The notes under the pieces were generated by a model. The model saw only the letters and a program-made list of their open reading frames with translations. It did not search any database and was not told the origin of the DNA. This document shows, piece by piece, positions 53,755-63,439 of a stretch of DNA of 64,000 nt. The position numbers were made by a program, and so were the translations under genes. Origin of the DNA: Cyanobium gracile_A (GTDB taxonomy: Bacteria > Cyanobacteriota > Cyanobacteriia > PCC-6307 > Cyanobiaceae); contig NZ_JAYGHY010000004.1 in assembly GCF_034931305.1 (NCBI RefSeq), forward strand, positions 44,909 to 108,908, read 5' to 3'. How positions within the stretch are numbered: the first letter of the stretch is position 1; every line of letters starts with the position of its first letter.

Positions 53755-55023
53755 ATGGCGGTTCTCAGCCCCCGGCGCGGTGGGTTCGCCGCCAAGGGGG
53801 CGAAGCGGCGTGGCCTCGGCTTCGATCCGATTCTGTGGGGCATCCCGATCGCCCTCACCCTGCTGGCGGGGATCCTGATCGCCAGCACCCAGCGCCAGCA
53901 GGCCACCACCGACTGGTACCAGCACTGGGTCACCGCCGCGGTCGGGCTCGTTGTGGCCGTGCTGCTGGCCCGGGTGCCGCTGGAGCGGATCGCCCGTTTC
54001 CAGTGGCCGATCTACATCCTGATGGTGGCGAGCCTGATCGCGGTGCGGGTCATCGGGGTCAGCGCCCTTGGGGCCCAGAGCTGGATCAACATCGGCGGCT
54101 TCTACGTGCAGCCTTCTGAATTCGCCAAGGTGGCGGCCATCCTGCTGCTGGCGGGCGTTCTCTCGAAGTACCCGGTGGAGCGGCCGATCGATCTGCTGCG
54201 GCCGGTGGGGATGATCAGCATCCCCTGGCTGCTGGTGTTCGTGCAGCCGGATCTCGGCACGTCGCTGGTCTTCGGTGCGGTGCTGCTGGTGATGCTGTTC
54301 TGGGCGGGCATGCCCGCCACCTGGCTGTTGCTGCTGCTCTCGCCGCTGTTCACGGCGATCATGGCCGGCACCATGCCGTGGCTGCTGCTGGGCTGGGTGC
54401 CGCTGATGGGCTGGGTGGCGTGGCGCTCCCTGCCCTGGAAAACGATCGGGCTGACGCTGGTGCTGGCCGTCCAGGGGCTGTTCGCGGTGGGGACGCCGTG
54501 GCTCTGGGAACACGGGCTGCGCCCCCACCAGCGCGCCCGGCTCACCCTGTTCCTCGATCCGGCCCAGGATCCCCTCGGCGGCGGCTACCACCTGCTCCAG
54601 AGCACCGTGGGGATCGGTTCCGGACAACTCTGGGGCACCGGCCTGATGAACGGCTCGCTCACCAAGCTGCGCTTCATCCCCGAGCAGCACACCGATTTCA
54701 TCTTCAGTGCCCTGGGGGAGGAAACCGGGTTCATCGGCTCGATGCTGGTGGTGATGGGCTTCGTGGTGCTGATCTGGCGCCTGCTGCAGATCGCCGGCCG
54801 GGCCGGCAGCGACTACGAATCGCTCGTGGTGGTGGGCATCGGCGCCATGCTGATGTTTCAGGTGGTGGTGAACGTCAACATGACCATCGGCCTTGGACCC
54901 ATCACCGGCATTCCCCTGCCCTTCCTGAGCTACGGCCGTTCGGCCATGCTCGTCAACTGCATCAGCCTCGGGCTCTGTGCCTCCGTGGCCAGGCACAGCC
55001 GCAGCCAGCGGCGATGGTGGTGA
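53755..55023 (+). CDS. rodA: Rod shape-determining protein RodA
   Basis: RodA is the SEDS-family glycosyltransferase that polymerises peptidoglycan for cell elongation, with a class-B penicillin-binding protein. The 422-residue protein has about ten transmembrane helices. Conserved segments are GAQSWINIGGFYVQPSEFAK, FVQPDLGTSLVF, FIPEQHTDFIFSALGEETGF and IPLPFLSYGRSAMLVNC. The first 20 residues are a basic lead. The stop overlaps the start of the kinase-like gene by ten bases. Confidence 0.96.
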   Translation: MAVLSPRRGGFAAKGAKRRGLGFDPILWGIPIALTLLAGILIASTQRQQATTDWYQHWVTAAVGLVVAVLLARVPLERIARFQWPIYILMVASLIAVRVIGVSALGAQSWINIGGFYVQPSEFAKVAAILLLAGVLSKYPVERPIDLLRPVGMISIPWLLVFVQPDLGTSLVFGAVLLVMLFWAGMPATWLLLLLSPLFTAIMAGTMPWLLLGWVPLMGWVAWRSLPWKTIGLTLVLAVQGLFAVGTPWLWEHGLRPHQRARLTLFLDPAQDPLGGGYHLLQSTVGIGSGQLWGTGLMNGSLTKLRFIPEQHTDFIFSALGEETGFIGSMLVVMGFVVLIWRLLQIAGRAGSDYESLVVVGIGAMLMFQVVVNVNMTIGLGPITGIPLPFLSYGRSAMLVNCISLGLCASVARHSRSQRRWW

Positions 55024-56414
55024 GCCTGGAGGAACTGCGTTCACTGCTGGCGGACGGCGTGCCGGTGGGGCAGGGGGACGAGGACAGCGTCAGGCGTCAG
55101 TGGTGGGCCGCCCTGGCCACCGTGCAGGAGGATCTGCTCGGAGCCGCTCCTCCCCAGCCCGGCGTCTGGCTGGCGGCCCCCCTGCCGGCCCTGTACGAGC
55201 CTGCCCTGCTGGAGTGGCTCGACGGCTGGGTCTGGACCCCGGCGGAGGTCGGCAACCTGATGCCCTCGGGGCTGCCGCTGCTGCCCGGCCTGCCGCCCCC
55301 CCCAGGAACCGCCCCCCGGGGAACGGCCGGTCGGCCGGGGGGCTTCCAGCGCCTCAGCCTGCGCCAGGACGACGGCACCGATCCGCTGCTGGTGCTGATC
55401 ACGCCGGTGCTGCAGGTGGCCCTGGCTCTCGATGGCCCGCCGCAGGCCCGCCGGCTGGTGGTGCGCTTCGAGGCTTCGATCCTCTCGGCCGCCCTCGAGC
55501 TGCTCGATCGCCGCCTGGCCCAGGACGATCCGGCGGCAGGTCTGGGGCTGCGCCGCCGGCTGCAGCTGCTGGGCCCACTTCGCAACGCGCCCGACCTGGC
55601 CACCCGCTTCTGGCCCCTGCTGGCCCAGCGGCTGGCGGCGATGGCCCCCAGCGTCACCCTGCAGCCCCTGGTGCACGGGGAGAAACGGAGTGAGGGCAAC
55701 GGCAACGACGCCGTGAGCAGCGAGCTGGCCCTGCTCGAGGCCCTCACCCATGAGGTGCGCACCCCTCTGGCCACGATCCGCACCCTGATCCGCTCCCTGC
55801 TGCGCCGCACCGACCTGCCGGGCGTGGTGCGCCAGCGGCTGGAGCAGATCGACGGCGAATGCAGCGAACAGATCGACCGCTTCGGACTGATCTTCCTGGC
55901 GGCGGAACTGCAGCGCCAGCCGGGCAGTGGCCAGCCCCTGAGCGACAGCGAACTGGCCCGGACGGACCTGAGCCGGCTTCTCCATCAGCTGGAGGCGCTG
56001 TGGCAGCGCCAGCTGGGCCGGCGGGACCTCAAGCTCGTGCTCGAGATCGCCGCCGACCTGCCGCCGGTGATGAGCGATCCCAGCCGGCTGGAAACCATGC
56101 TCGGCGGGCTGATGGACCGGTTCAGCCGCAGCCTGCCCAGTGGCAGCGAGGTGCGGCTGCGACTGCTGCCGGCGGGGTCGCGGTTGAAACTGCAGCTCAG
56201 CAGCGACGACCCCGAAAGCCGTGCAGCCGACGGGTTGGCAGCCGCCGTGCCGATGCCGGTGGGGCCGGTGCTGAGCTGGAATCCGGAGACCGGAAGCCTG
56301 CAGCTGAGCCGCCAGGCCACCCAGCGGCTCTTCCACCGCCTGGGGGGCCGGCTCACCGAGCGGGGCGGCAGCAACCTGACCGTCTTCTTCCCGGCCGCCG
56401 AGCGCAGCAGCTGA
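55014..56414 (+). CDS. Histidine kinase-like protein with degenerate ATP-binding domain
   Basis: A 466-residue protein. Residues about 1-225 form an unrecognised N-terminal region. A HisKA dimerisation domain follows, with the phospho-acceptor His246 in LEALTHEVRTPLATIRTLIR. The C-terminal region should be the HATPase_c domain, but no N-box (Asn), DxGxG or GxGLGL glycine motifs are readable; the end is LGGRLTERGGSNLTVFFPA. It may be a phosphotransfer or receptor-like protein rather than an active kinase. The cognate response regulator is not in the window. It overlaps rodA by ten bases. Confidence 0.75.
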   Translation: MVVSLEELRSLLADGVPVGQGDEDSVRRQWWAALATVQEDLLGAAPPQPGVWLAAPLPALYEPALLEWLDGWVWTPAEVGNLMPSGLPLLPGLPPPPGTAPRGTAGRPGGFQRLSLRQDDGTDPLLVLITPVLQVALALDGPPQARRLVVRFEASILSAALELLDRRLAQDDPAAGLGLRRRLQLLGPLRNAPDLATRFWPLLAQRLAAMAPSVTLQPLVHGEKRSEGNGNDAVSSELALLEALTHEVRTPLATIRTLIRSLLRRTDLPGVVRQRLEQIDGECSEQIDRFGLIFLAAELQRQPGSGQPLSDSELARTDLSRLLHQLEALWQRQLGRRDLKLVLEIAADLPPVMSDPSRLETMLGGLMDRFSRSLPSGSEVRLRLLPAGSRLKLQLSSDDPESRAADGLAAAVPMPVGPVLSWNPETGSLQLSRQATQRLFHRLGGRLTERGGSNLTVFFPAAERSS

Positions 56415-56526
56415 GGGGATGGGCCCCGGGTGGGCCGCGTTTGTTGACGGGTGTGAAGAGTCCGCCGGGGGCGCCGGGAAGGCGAAAAACACGGTGCTAG
56501 CTTCCGCCTGAAACGGTCTGCAAGTC

Positions 56527-56958
56527 ATGCCTGATACGGCCCTCCACGGTCAACTTCCGAAGTCCATCGGCAGCACCGGTGGCTTGCTGAACTCGGCCGA
56601 AACCGAGGAGAAGTACGCCATCACCTGGAGCAGCTCCAAGGCGCAGGCGTTCGAACTCCCCACCGGCGGTGCCGCGGAGATGAACGAAGGCGACAACCTC
56701 ATGTACTTCGCCCGCAAGGAGCAGTGCCTGGCCCTCGGCACCCAGCTGCGCACCAAGTTCAAGCCCCGGATCGAGGACTACAAGATCTACCGGATCTACC
56801 CCGGTGGGGACACCGAATTCCTGCATCCCAAGGACGGCGTCTTCCCCGAGAAGGTCAACGAAGGCCGCACCATGGTGGGCCACACCCCCCGCAGCATCGG
56901 CGCCAACCCCAACCCCGCCAGCCTCAAGTTCAGCGGCAAGGCCACCCACGAAGCCTGA
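56527..56958 (+). CDS. psaD: Photosystem I reaction center subunit II
   Basis: PsaD is a stromal-side subunit of photosystem I that docks ferredoxin. The 143-residue protein has the conserved EEKYAITWSSSKAQAFELPT, FARKEQCLALGTQLR and DYKIYRIYPGGDTEFLHPKD segments. It is transcribed alone, with a promoter in 56415-56526 and a strong terminator after it. Length is usual for cyanobacteria. Confidence 0.98.
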   Translation: MPDTALHGQLPKSIGSTGGLLNSAETEEKYAITWSSSKAQAFELPTGGAAEMNEGDNLMYFARKEQCLALGTQLRTKFKPRIEDYKIYRIYPGGDTEFLHPKDGVFPEKVNEGRTMVGHTPRSIGANPNPASLKFSGKATHEA

Positions 56959-56983
56959 GTCCCACCGGCCAGCACCTATAACG

Positions 56984-57009
56984 GCGGGGCCGAGAGCCCC
57001 GTTTTTTTT
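56984..57009 (+). terminator. Terminator after psaD
   Basis: CGGGGC pairs with GCCCCG around CGAGA, followed by eight T. It ends the psaD transcript before trpE. Confidence 0.92.
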
Positions 57010-57026
57010 GCCTGCCTGTCGCCGTG

Positions 57027-58592
57027 ATGCCCGGTTCTGATCGCAGCGCCTTCCTTGCCCGGATCGCCGGTGGGGAAGCAGGTGCTGACTTGGCCGTCAA
57101 TTTTCTGCCCCTCAAGAAGTGCTGGCCCGCCGACCTGGAGACGCCCCTGACCACCTGGCTGAAGGTGGGGACGGGCGGCAGCCATGGCGTGCTGCTGGAA
57201 TCCGTGGAGGGGGGCGAGCAGCTGGGCCGCTGGAGCTACGTCGTCAGCGACCCGCTCTGGACCCTCACCTGCCGCGGTGACCGGGGCGAACGCTGCTGGC
57301 GGGATGGCCGCAGCGAACAGCTCCAGGGCAATCCCTTCAGCCTGCTGCGGGACGCCCTGGCGCCATTGCGGCCCGGCCCGGTGGAGGGCCTGCCGAAGGT
57401 GGCCCAACTGTTCGGCTTCTGGGGCTATGAGTTGATCCAGTGGATCGAGCCCAGCGTGCCGGTGCACAACGCCGCCGAAGGGGCCCCACCCGACGGCTGC
57501 TGGATGCTGGCCGACAGCCTGCTGGTGTTCGACCAGGTGAAGCGCCAGATCACGGCCGTGGCCTACGTGGATCTCTCTGCAGGCGCCGATCCCGGCGAGG
57601 CCTACGACCGGGCGGCGGCGCGCATCGAGGCTCTCGAGGCCCGCATGCACGCCCCCCTGCCCGGCCATGTCAAACCCTTGGCCTGGCATGAGGCGAGCGG
57701 CTCCGAGCTGGCCACCCACAGCAACCGCAGCCAGGCCGACTTCGAAGCCGCCGTGGCCACCGCCGCCGAGCACATCGCCGCCGGCGACGTGTTCCAGCTG
57801 GTGCTGAGCCAGCGGCTGGAAACCCGGGTGAGCCACGATCCCTTTGAGCTTTACCGCAGCCTGCGGATGGTGAACCCCTCGCCCTACATGGCGTTCTTCA
57901 ACTTCGGCGACTGGCATCTGATCGGCTCCAGCCCCGAGGTGATGGTGAAGGCGGAGCCCTGCGCCGAAGGCGTGAAGGCCTCCTTGCGGCCGATTGCCGG
58001 CACCCGCCCCCGCGGCGAGGATGCCCGGCGGGATGCGGCCCTGGCCGAGGAGCTGTTGGCCGATCCCAAGGAGCGGGCGGAGCACGTGATGCTGGTCGAC
58101 CTGGGCCGCAATGACCTGGGCCGGGTCTGCCGCGCCGGCACGGTGCAGGTCACCGAGCTGATGGTGATTGAGAAGTACTCCCACGTGATGCACATCGTCA
58201 GCGAGGTGGAAGGGCTGCTGACCGAGGATCACGACATCTGGGACCTGCTGATGGCGTCCTTCCCGGCCGGCACCGTGAGCGGAGCCCCCAAGATCCGCGC
58301 CATGCAGCTGATCCATGCCCTCGAACCGGATGCCCGCGGGCCCTATTCGGGGGTCTACGGGGCCGTGGATCTGGCCGGGGCGCTGAACACGGCGATCACG
58401 ATCCGCACCATGGTGGTGCGGCCCCACCCCGACGGCGGCTGGCGGGTGCAGGTCCAGGCCGGGGCAGGAATCGTGGCCGATTCCCGGCCGGAGGCGGAGT
58501 ACCAGGAAACCCGCAACAAGGCGCGCGGGATGCTCAAGGCTCTCGCCTGTCTGGAGCCGGCCGTGGCCGGTGCGGCGGACGCCACGCCATGA
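57027..58592 (+). CDS. trpE: Anthranilate synthase component I
   Basis: TrpE, with the glutaminase TrpG, turns chorismate into anthranilate in tryptophan synthesis. The 521-residue protein has the N-terminal regulatory region and a C-terminal chorismate-binding domain. Conserved parts are SNRSQADFEAAV, VLSQRLETRVSHDPFELYR, RPIAGTRPRGED and GTVSGAPKIRAMQLI. The ATG at 57027 follows a GTG codon. It is the first of a chain with gshA and ppc, joined by four-base overlaps. Confidence 0.95.
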   Translation: MPGSDRSAFLARIAGGEAGADLAVNFLPLKKCWPADLETPLTTWLKVGTGGSHGVLLESVEGGEQLGRWSYVVSDPLWTLTCRGDRGERCWRDGRSEQLQGNPFSLLRDALAPLRPGPVEGLPKVAQLFGFWGYELIQWIEPSVPVHNAAEGAPPDGCWMLADSLLVFDQVKRQITAVAYVDLSAGADPGEAYDRAAARIEALEARMHAPLPGHVKPLAWHEASGSELATHSNRSQADFEAAVATAAEHIAAGDVFQLVLSQRLETRVSHDPFELYRSLRMVNPSPYMAFFNFGDWHLIGSSPEVMVKAEPCAEGVKASLRPIAGTRPRGEDARRDAALAEELLADPKERAEHVMLVDLGRNDLGRVCRAGTVQVTELMVIEKYSHVMHIVSEVEGLLTEDHDIWDLLMASFPAGTVSGAPKIRAMQLIHALEPDARGPYSGVYGAVDLAGALNTAITIRTMVVRPHPDGGWRVQVQAGAGIVADSRPEAEYQETRNKARGMLKALACLEPAVAGAADATP

Positions 58593-59752
58593 GCGCTCCC
58601 CTGCTGCTCAAGGGTTTCGAGGTGGAGATGTACACCGGCCGGGCCGATGGCTCGGTGGTCGGCTGCTCGGCTGAGGCGGCCGCCGACCTGGCGGGCTTCA
58701 TGACCGAACCGGACCAGCGCAACCTGGAGTACGTCACCCCGCCCGAGGCCTCCTACACCGCCCAGCTGGAGCTGCTGCTGGAGCCGCGCCGTCGCCTGCG
58801 CCGCTGGCTCCAGCCCCGCCAGCTGACCCTGCTGCCCGGCAGCACCCTGAGCCTGGGGGACAGCCACCGCTTCGAGCGCTCCGACCCCGAGAACCCTTAC
58901 CACGCCTATATCGAAGCCACCTACGGCACCCGGGTCGTGACCGCCAGCGTCCACATCAACCTGGGGCTGACGGACATGAACGCCCTGTTCGCCGGCCTGC
59001 GCCTGCTGCGCTGCGAGGCCTCCCTGCTGCTGGCCCTCAGCGCCAGCTCCCCCTTCCTGGACGGTGTGGCCACCGGGGCCCACTCCCAGCGCTGGCTGCA
59101 GTTTCCGATCACCCCGCCCCAGGTGCCCCTGTTCCGCGACCACGACCACTACATCCTCTGGATGGAGCAGCAGCTGGCCGCCGGGGCAATGCGCAACGTG
59201 CGTCACCTGTGGACCTCGGTGCGCCCCAATGGCGACGACCGCCCCCATGGCCTCAACCGCCTGGAGATCCGCATCTGTGACCTGATCGACGACCCGCTGC
59301 TGCTGCTGGCGGTCACCGCCTTCGCCGAACTGCGCCTGCAGCAGTTGCTGCGGGATCCCCAGGGTCAGGATCCCCTGGCCGCCAGTCGGCTGGCCGCAGG
59401 CGAGCTCGAAGCCTTGGCCGATGCCAACGACCGGGCGGCGGCCCGCTCCAGCCTCCAGGCCCAGCTGGTGCAGTGGCGCAGCGGACAGACGCTGGAGGCC
59501 CGCGCCTGGATCGCCGCCGAGCTGGAGGCCATGGCCCCGCTGGCAGCGGAGCTTGGGCTGGAGCGCTGGCTGGCCCCGCTCCATGAGCTGCTCGCCACCG
59601 GCAACCAGGCGATGCGTTGGCTCGCCCGTCAGGGGCGTGGCGAAAGCATCGGTGCCATCATCGGCAGCGAGGCCGTGGCACTCGCGTCACGGGAGAAGGC
59701 GCTGGACGCATGGCTGGAGACAGAAGCAGCACAGGTTCCTGGAGGATCATGA
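58589..59752 (+). CDS. gshA: Glutamate-cysteine ligase (cyanobacterial type)
   Basis: The 387-residue enzyme makes gamma-glutamylcysteine, the first step of glutathione synthesis. It matches the cyanobacterial family, with KGFEVEMYTGRADGSVVGCS, FMTEPDQRNLEYVTPPEASY and DPENPYHAYIEATYGTRVVT, and a conserved NRLEIRICDL segment. It overlaps trpE and ppc by four bases on either side (ATGA), so all three should be translated from one message. This linkage has no clear metabolic sense. Confidence 0.93.
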   Translation: MSAPLLLKGFEVEMYTGRADGSVVGCSAEAAADLAGFMTEPDQRNLEYVTPPEASYTAQLELLLEPRRRLRRWLQPRQLTLLPGSTLSLGDSHRFERSDPENPYHAYIEATYGTRVVTASVHINLGLTDMNALFAGLRLLRCEASLLLALSASSPFLDGVATGAHSQRWLQFPITPPQVPLFRDHDHYILWMEQQLAAGAMRNVRHLWTSVRPNGDDRPHGLNRLEIRICDLIDDPLLLLAVTAFAELRLQQLLRDPQGQDPLAASRLAAGELEALADANDRAAARSSLQAQLVQWRSGQTLEARAWIAAELEAMAPLAAELGLERWLAPLHELLATGNQAMRWLARQGRGESIGAIIGSEAVALASREKALDAWLETEAAQVPGGS

Positions 59753-62700
59753 ACAGCAACCCCGTGCCCACCGCCCCCATGCGGCTCCAGCTGACCGAGC
59801 CTTCGGTCGTTCCCGCCGAGGCCTCCCCCGGGGTGATCCGACTGCTCACCGAGCGGCTGGAGCTCGTGGAGGACCTCTGGCAGACGGTGCTGCGCAGTGA
59901 ATGCCCGCCCGAGCAGGTGGAGCGCCTGCTGCGGCTCAAGGAACTGAGCGGTCCGGTGGCGCCGGGCCTGGATCCGGAGGCCCCCTCCGCCGTCGACACC
60001 GACGGCATCGTGGCCCTGATCAAGGCGATGGATCTGGCCGAGGGCATCGCAGCGGCCCGGGCCTTCTCCCTCTACTTCCAGCTGGTCAACATCCTCGAGC
60101 AGCACATCGAAGAGGACAGCTACCTCGAAAGCATCAAGCGGGCCCCCGCCCCCGCCAGCAACGACCCGTTCCTGCCGCCCCTGGCCAGCCAGAGCGATCC
60201 GGCCACCTTCCGCCAGCTGTTCGAGCGCCTGCGGGCCCTGAACGTGCCGCCGGGCCAGCTGGAGGGGCTGCTGCGGGAGCTCGACATCCGGCTGGTGTTC
60301 ACGGCCCACCCCACCGAGATCGTGCGCCACACCGTGCGCCACAAGCAACGGCGTGTGGCGGCCCTGATCCAGAAGCTGCAGGTGAACGGCCAGGGCAACC
60401 CGGACGACAATGACCGCCTGCGCCAGCAGCTCGAGGAGGAGATCCGGCTGTGGTGGCGCACCGACGAACTGCACCAGTTCAAGCCGTCGGTGATCGACGA
60501 GGTCGATTACGCCCTCCACTACTTCCAACAGGTGCTGTTCGACGCCCTGCCCCAGCTACGCCAGCGCATCCGCGCCGCCCTGGCGGCCAGCTATCCCGAC
60601 GTGCAGCCCCCGCGGGACGCCTTCTGCACCTTCGGTTCCTGGGTGGGTTCCGACCGGGACGGCAACCCCTCGGTGACCCCGGACGTGACCTGGCGCACGG
60701 CCTGCTTCCAGCGGCAGCTGATGCTGGCCCGCTACATCCAGGCGGTGTCCATCCTGCGCGACCAGCTCAGCATCTCGATGCAGTGGAGCCAGGTGAGCGC
60801 GGCCCTGCTGGAATCCCTGGAGATGGACCGGCTGCGCTTCCCGGAGATCTACGAGGAGCGCGCCGCCCGCTACCGGCTCGAGCCCTACCGGCTGAAGCTG
60901 AGTTACACCCTCGAGCGGCTGCGGCTCACCCAGCAGCGCAACCAGCAGCTGGCCGAGGCCGGCTGGGAATCACCGTGCGACGGGTCCTCCGGCTACGAGG
61001 CCGGACTGAGCAGCCTGATGGAGCCGGCCCCTCCCCAGGAGCTCCACTACGCCTCGGTGGAGGAATTCCGCACCGACCTGGAGCTGATCAAGGAGAGCCT
61101 CGATGCCACGGGCCTGAGCTGCGAGGCCCTGCAGGACCTGCTCAGCCAGGTGCACATCTTCGCCTTCTCCCTGGCCAGCCTCGACATCCGCCAGGAGAGC
61201 ACCCGCCACAGCGACGCCATCGACGAACTCAGCCGCTACCTGCTGCTGCCGGTGCCCTACGGCGAGATGGACGAGGAGCAGCGGGTGGATTGGCTGCTGA
61301 GCGAACTCAAGACCCGCCGGCCCCTGCTGCCGCCGGCGGCCCGCTGGAGCGCCCCCACCGCCGAGACCTTCGCCGTGTTCCGGATGCTGCAGCGGCTGCA
61401 GCAGGAGTTCGGCCGGCGCATCTGCCGCACCTACGTGATCTCCATGAGTCACACGGTGTCGGACCTGCTGGAGGTGGTGCTGCTGGCCAAGGAGGCGGGG
61501 CTGGTGGATCCGATGGCCCAGAAATCGGCCCTGCTGGTGATCCCCCTGTTCGAAACGGTCGAAGACCTGCAGGGAGCCCCGGCCGTGATGGGGCGCCTGT
61601 TCGCCGACCCCTTCTACCGCCAGCTGCTGATCAGCAACAGCGACGGCGAGCAGCCCCTGCAGGAGGTGATGCTCGGCTACTCCGACAGCAACAAGGATTC
61701 CGGCTTCCTCTCCAGCAACTGGGAGATCCACCGGGCCCAGATCGCGCTGCAGTCGCTCGCCGATGCCCACGACGTCGCCCTGCGCATCTTCCACGGCCGT
61801 GGCGGCTCGGTGGGACGGGGTGGCGGCCCCGCCTACCAGGCGATCCTGGCCCAGCCCAGCGGCACCCTCAAAGGGCGCATCAAGATCACCGAGCAGGGGG
61901 AGGTGCTGGCCTCCAAGTACTCCCTGCCCGAGCTGGCCCTCTACAACCTCGAGACGGTCACCACCGCCGTGCTGCAGAACAGCATGGTGAGCACCCCGGT
62001 GGACGACACCCCCACCTGGAATGTGCTGATGGAGCGGCTCGCCGCCCGCTCCCGCGACCACTACCGGGCCCTGGTGCATGACAACCCCGACCTGGTGGCC
62101 TTCTTCCAGCAGGTGACACCGATCGAGGAGATCAGCAAGTTGCAGATCTCCAGCCGCCCGGCACGGCGCAAGAGCGGCGCCAAGGATCTCTCCAGCCTGC
62201 GGGCGATCCCTTGGGTGTTCGGCTGGACCCAGAGCCGCTTCCTGCTGCCCAGTTGGTACGGCGTCGGCACGGCCCTGCAGGCCGAGCTCGATGCCGATGG
62301 TGAGCAGATGGAACTGCTGCAGCTGCTCTACCAGCGCTGGCCGTTCTTCCGCATGCTGATCTCCAAGGTGGAGATGACCCTCTCCAAGGTCGACCTAGAG
62401 CTGGCCGGCCATTACGTCACCTCGCTGGGACGTCCCCAGAACAAGCAGGTGTTCGAGCAGATCTTCGCGTCGATCGCCAGCGAGTTCGCCCTCACCCATT
62501 CCCTGGTGCTGCGCATCAGCAACCACAGCCGGCTCCTCGACGGGGACCCGGCCTTGCAGCTGTCGGTCGACCTGCGCAACCGCACGATCATTCCCCTGGG
62601 CTATCTGCAGGTGGCGCTGCTGCGCCGGCTGCGGGAGCAGAAACGCCAACCGCCGATGAGCGAGGGGCCGAGCGACGGGCCTGGAAGCGGCGACGGCCGC

Positions 62701-62781
62701 ACCTACAGCCGCAGCGAACTGCTGCGCGGCGCCCTGCTTACCATCAACGGCATCGCCGCAGGCATGCGCAACACGGGCTGA
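59749..62781 (+). CDS. ppc: Phosphoenolpyruvate carboxylase
   Basis: Ppc fixes bicarbonate onto phosphoenolpyruvate to give oxaloacetate, feeding the TCA cycle and amino acids. The 1010-residue protein has the catalytic His in FTAHPTEIVRH (His187), GSWVGSDRDGNPSVT, GYSDSNKDSGFLSSNW, the FHGRGGSVGRGGGP loop and the C-terminal TINGIAAGMRNTG. A GGAGG ribosome-binding site precedes the ATG. There is no plant-type N-terminal phosphorylation motif. The frame is open from 59617, but the start at 59749 fits the site and the gshA overlap. Confidence 0.98.
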   Translation: MNSNPVPTAPMRLQLTEPSVVPAEASPGVIRLLTERLELVEDLWQTVLRSECPPEQVERLLRLKELSGPVAPGLDPEAPSAVDTDGIVALIKAMDLAEGIAAARAFSLYFQLVNILEQHIEEDSYLESIKRAPAPASNDPFLPPLASQSDPATFRQLFERLRALNVPPGQLEGLLRELDIRLVFTAHPTEIVRHTVRHKQRRVAALIQKLQVNGQGNPDDNDRLRQQLEEEIRLWWRTDELHQFKPSVIDEVDYALHYFQQVLFDALPQLRQRIRAALAASYPDVQPPRDAFCTFGSWVGSDRDGNPSVTPDVTWRTACFQRQLMLARYIQAVSILRDQLSISMQWSQVSAALLESLEMDRLRFPEIYEERAARYRLEPYRLKLSYTLERLRLTQQRNQQLAEAGWESPCDGSSGYEAGLSSLMEPAPPQELHYASVEEFRTDLELIKESLDATGLSCEALQDLLSQVHIFAFSLASLDIRQESTRHSDAIDELSRYLLLPVPYGEMDEEQRVDWLLSELKTRRPLLPPAARWSAPTAETFAVFRMLQRLQQEFGRRICRTYVISMSHTVSDLLEVVLLAKEAGLVDPMAQKSALLVIPLFETVEDLQGAPAVMGRLFADPFYRQLLISNSDGEQPLQEVMLGYSDSNKDSGFLSSNWEIHRAQIALQSLADAHDVALRIFHGRGGSVGRGGGPAYQAILAQPSGTLKGRIKITEQGEVLASKYSLPELALYNLETVTTAVLQNSMVSTPVDDTPTWNVLMERLAARSRDHYRALVHDNPDLVAFFQQVTPIEEISKLQISSRPARRKSGAKDLSSLRAIPWVFGWTQSRFLLPSWYGVGTALQAELDADGEQMELLQLLYQRWPFFRMLISKVEMTLSKVDLELAGHYVTSLGRPQNKQVFEQIFASIASEFALTHSLVLRISNHSRLLDGDPALQLSVDLRNRTIIPLGYLQVALLRRLREQKRQPPMSEGPSDGPGSGDGRTYSRSELLRGALLTINGIAAGMRNTG

Positions 62782-62797
62782 TTCCCTGAACTCTCTG

Positions 62798-63268
62798 TTG
62801 ATCCCCTTCCGCAGCCAGCCTTCGACCCCTCGCCTGCGGGAGGGTTACGCGCTGCTCCATCAGCACGACCCCGAACCGGCCGGCCTGAACCGTCTGTTGG
62901 AGGCCTGCGGCGATTCCCCCCGCAGCAACGACCGCTGGAAGCGGGTGCTGGCGCGCAGCGCCTGGCACCTGGTGGTGCTCGACCCGGGCGGCCGGCTGGT
63001 GGGCTTCGTGCGGGCCACCAGCGATCAGGCCCTCAACGCCAACCTCTGGGACCTGGTGGCCGATCCGGCCGACCCCTGCCGGGATGAGGTCATCGGGGCC
63101 CTGGTGCAGGCCGCCCTGGCCCGCCTGCGGCGGGAGCTGAGCGGCTGCAGCATTTCCCTCTCCGCCCCACCGGAAGCCCTCAACGCCCTCTCCCGGGCGG
63201 GATTCGTGGTGGATCCCGGGGGCATCCGGGCCATGGGCCTGGACCTGCGGTCCCAGGTAGACGGGTGA
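62798..63268 (+). CDS. GNAT-family N-acetyltransferase
   Basis: A 156-residue GNAT protein. The acetyl-CoA region appears in the middle (LVGFVRATSDQALNANLWDL, VADPADPCRDEVIGALVQAA) followed by the usual helix and strand, ending in GIRAMGLDLRSQ. The RxxGxG/A motif is reduced to CRDEVIG. The substrate is unknown. The start at 62798 is a TTG, since no ATG is available nearby. It lies 16 bases after ppc on the same strand and may share the transcript. Confidence 0.8.
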   Translation: MIPFRSQPSTPRLREGYALLHQHDPEPAGLNRLLEACGDSPRSNDRWKRVLARSAWHLVVLDPGGRLVGFVRATSDQALNANLWDLVADPADPCRDEVIGALVQAALARLRRELSGCSISLSAPPEALNALSRAGFVVDPGGIRAMGLDLRSQVDG

Positions 63269-63291
63269 CCGAGAAATAGGGACGGGGCTGA

Positions 63292-63365
63292 CGAGCATGG
63301 AGGGACTCGAACCCCCGACATTCAGAACCGGAATCTGACGCTCTATCCAACTGAGCTACATGCCC
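63292..63365 (-). tRNA. tRNA-Arg (anticodon CCG)
   Basis: 74 bases on the minus strand. The acceptor stem pairs GGGCATG with CATGCTC (one G-T pair), discriminator G; the anticodon loop is TTCCGGT with CCG in the middle; the T-loop is GGTTCGAGTCC. It lies between two plus-strand genes. Confidence 0.95.
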
Positions 63366-63439
63366 TGCCACGGCGGTAGGGGTCCCTCAGGACCTTTCCC
63401 TCCGATGGCGGTACCTTAGCGGCTGACCGCCCCAGAACC

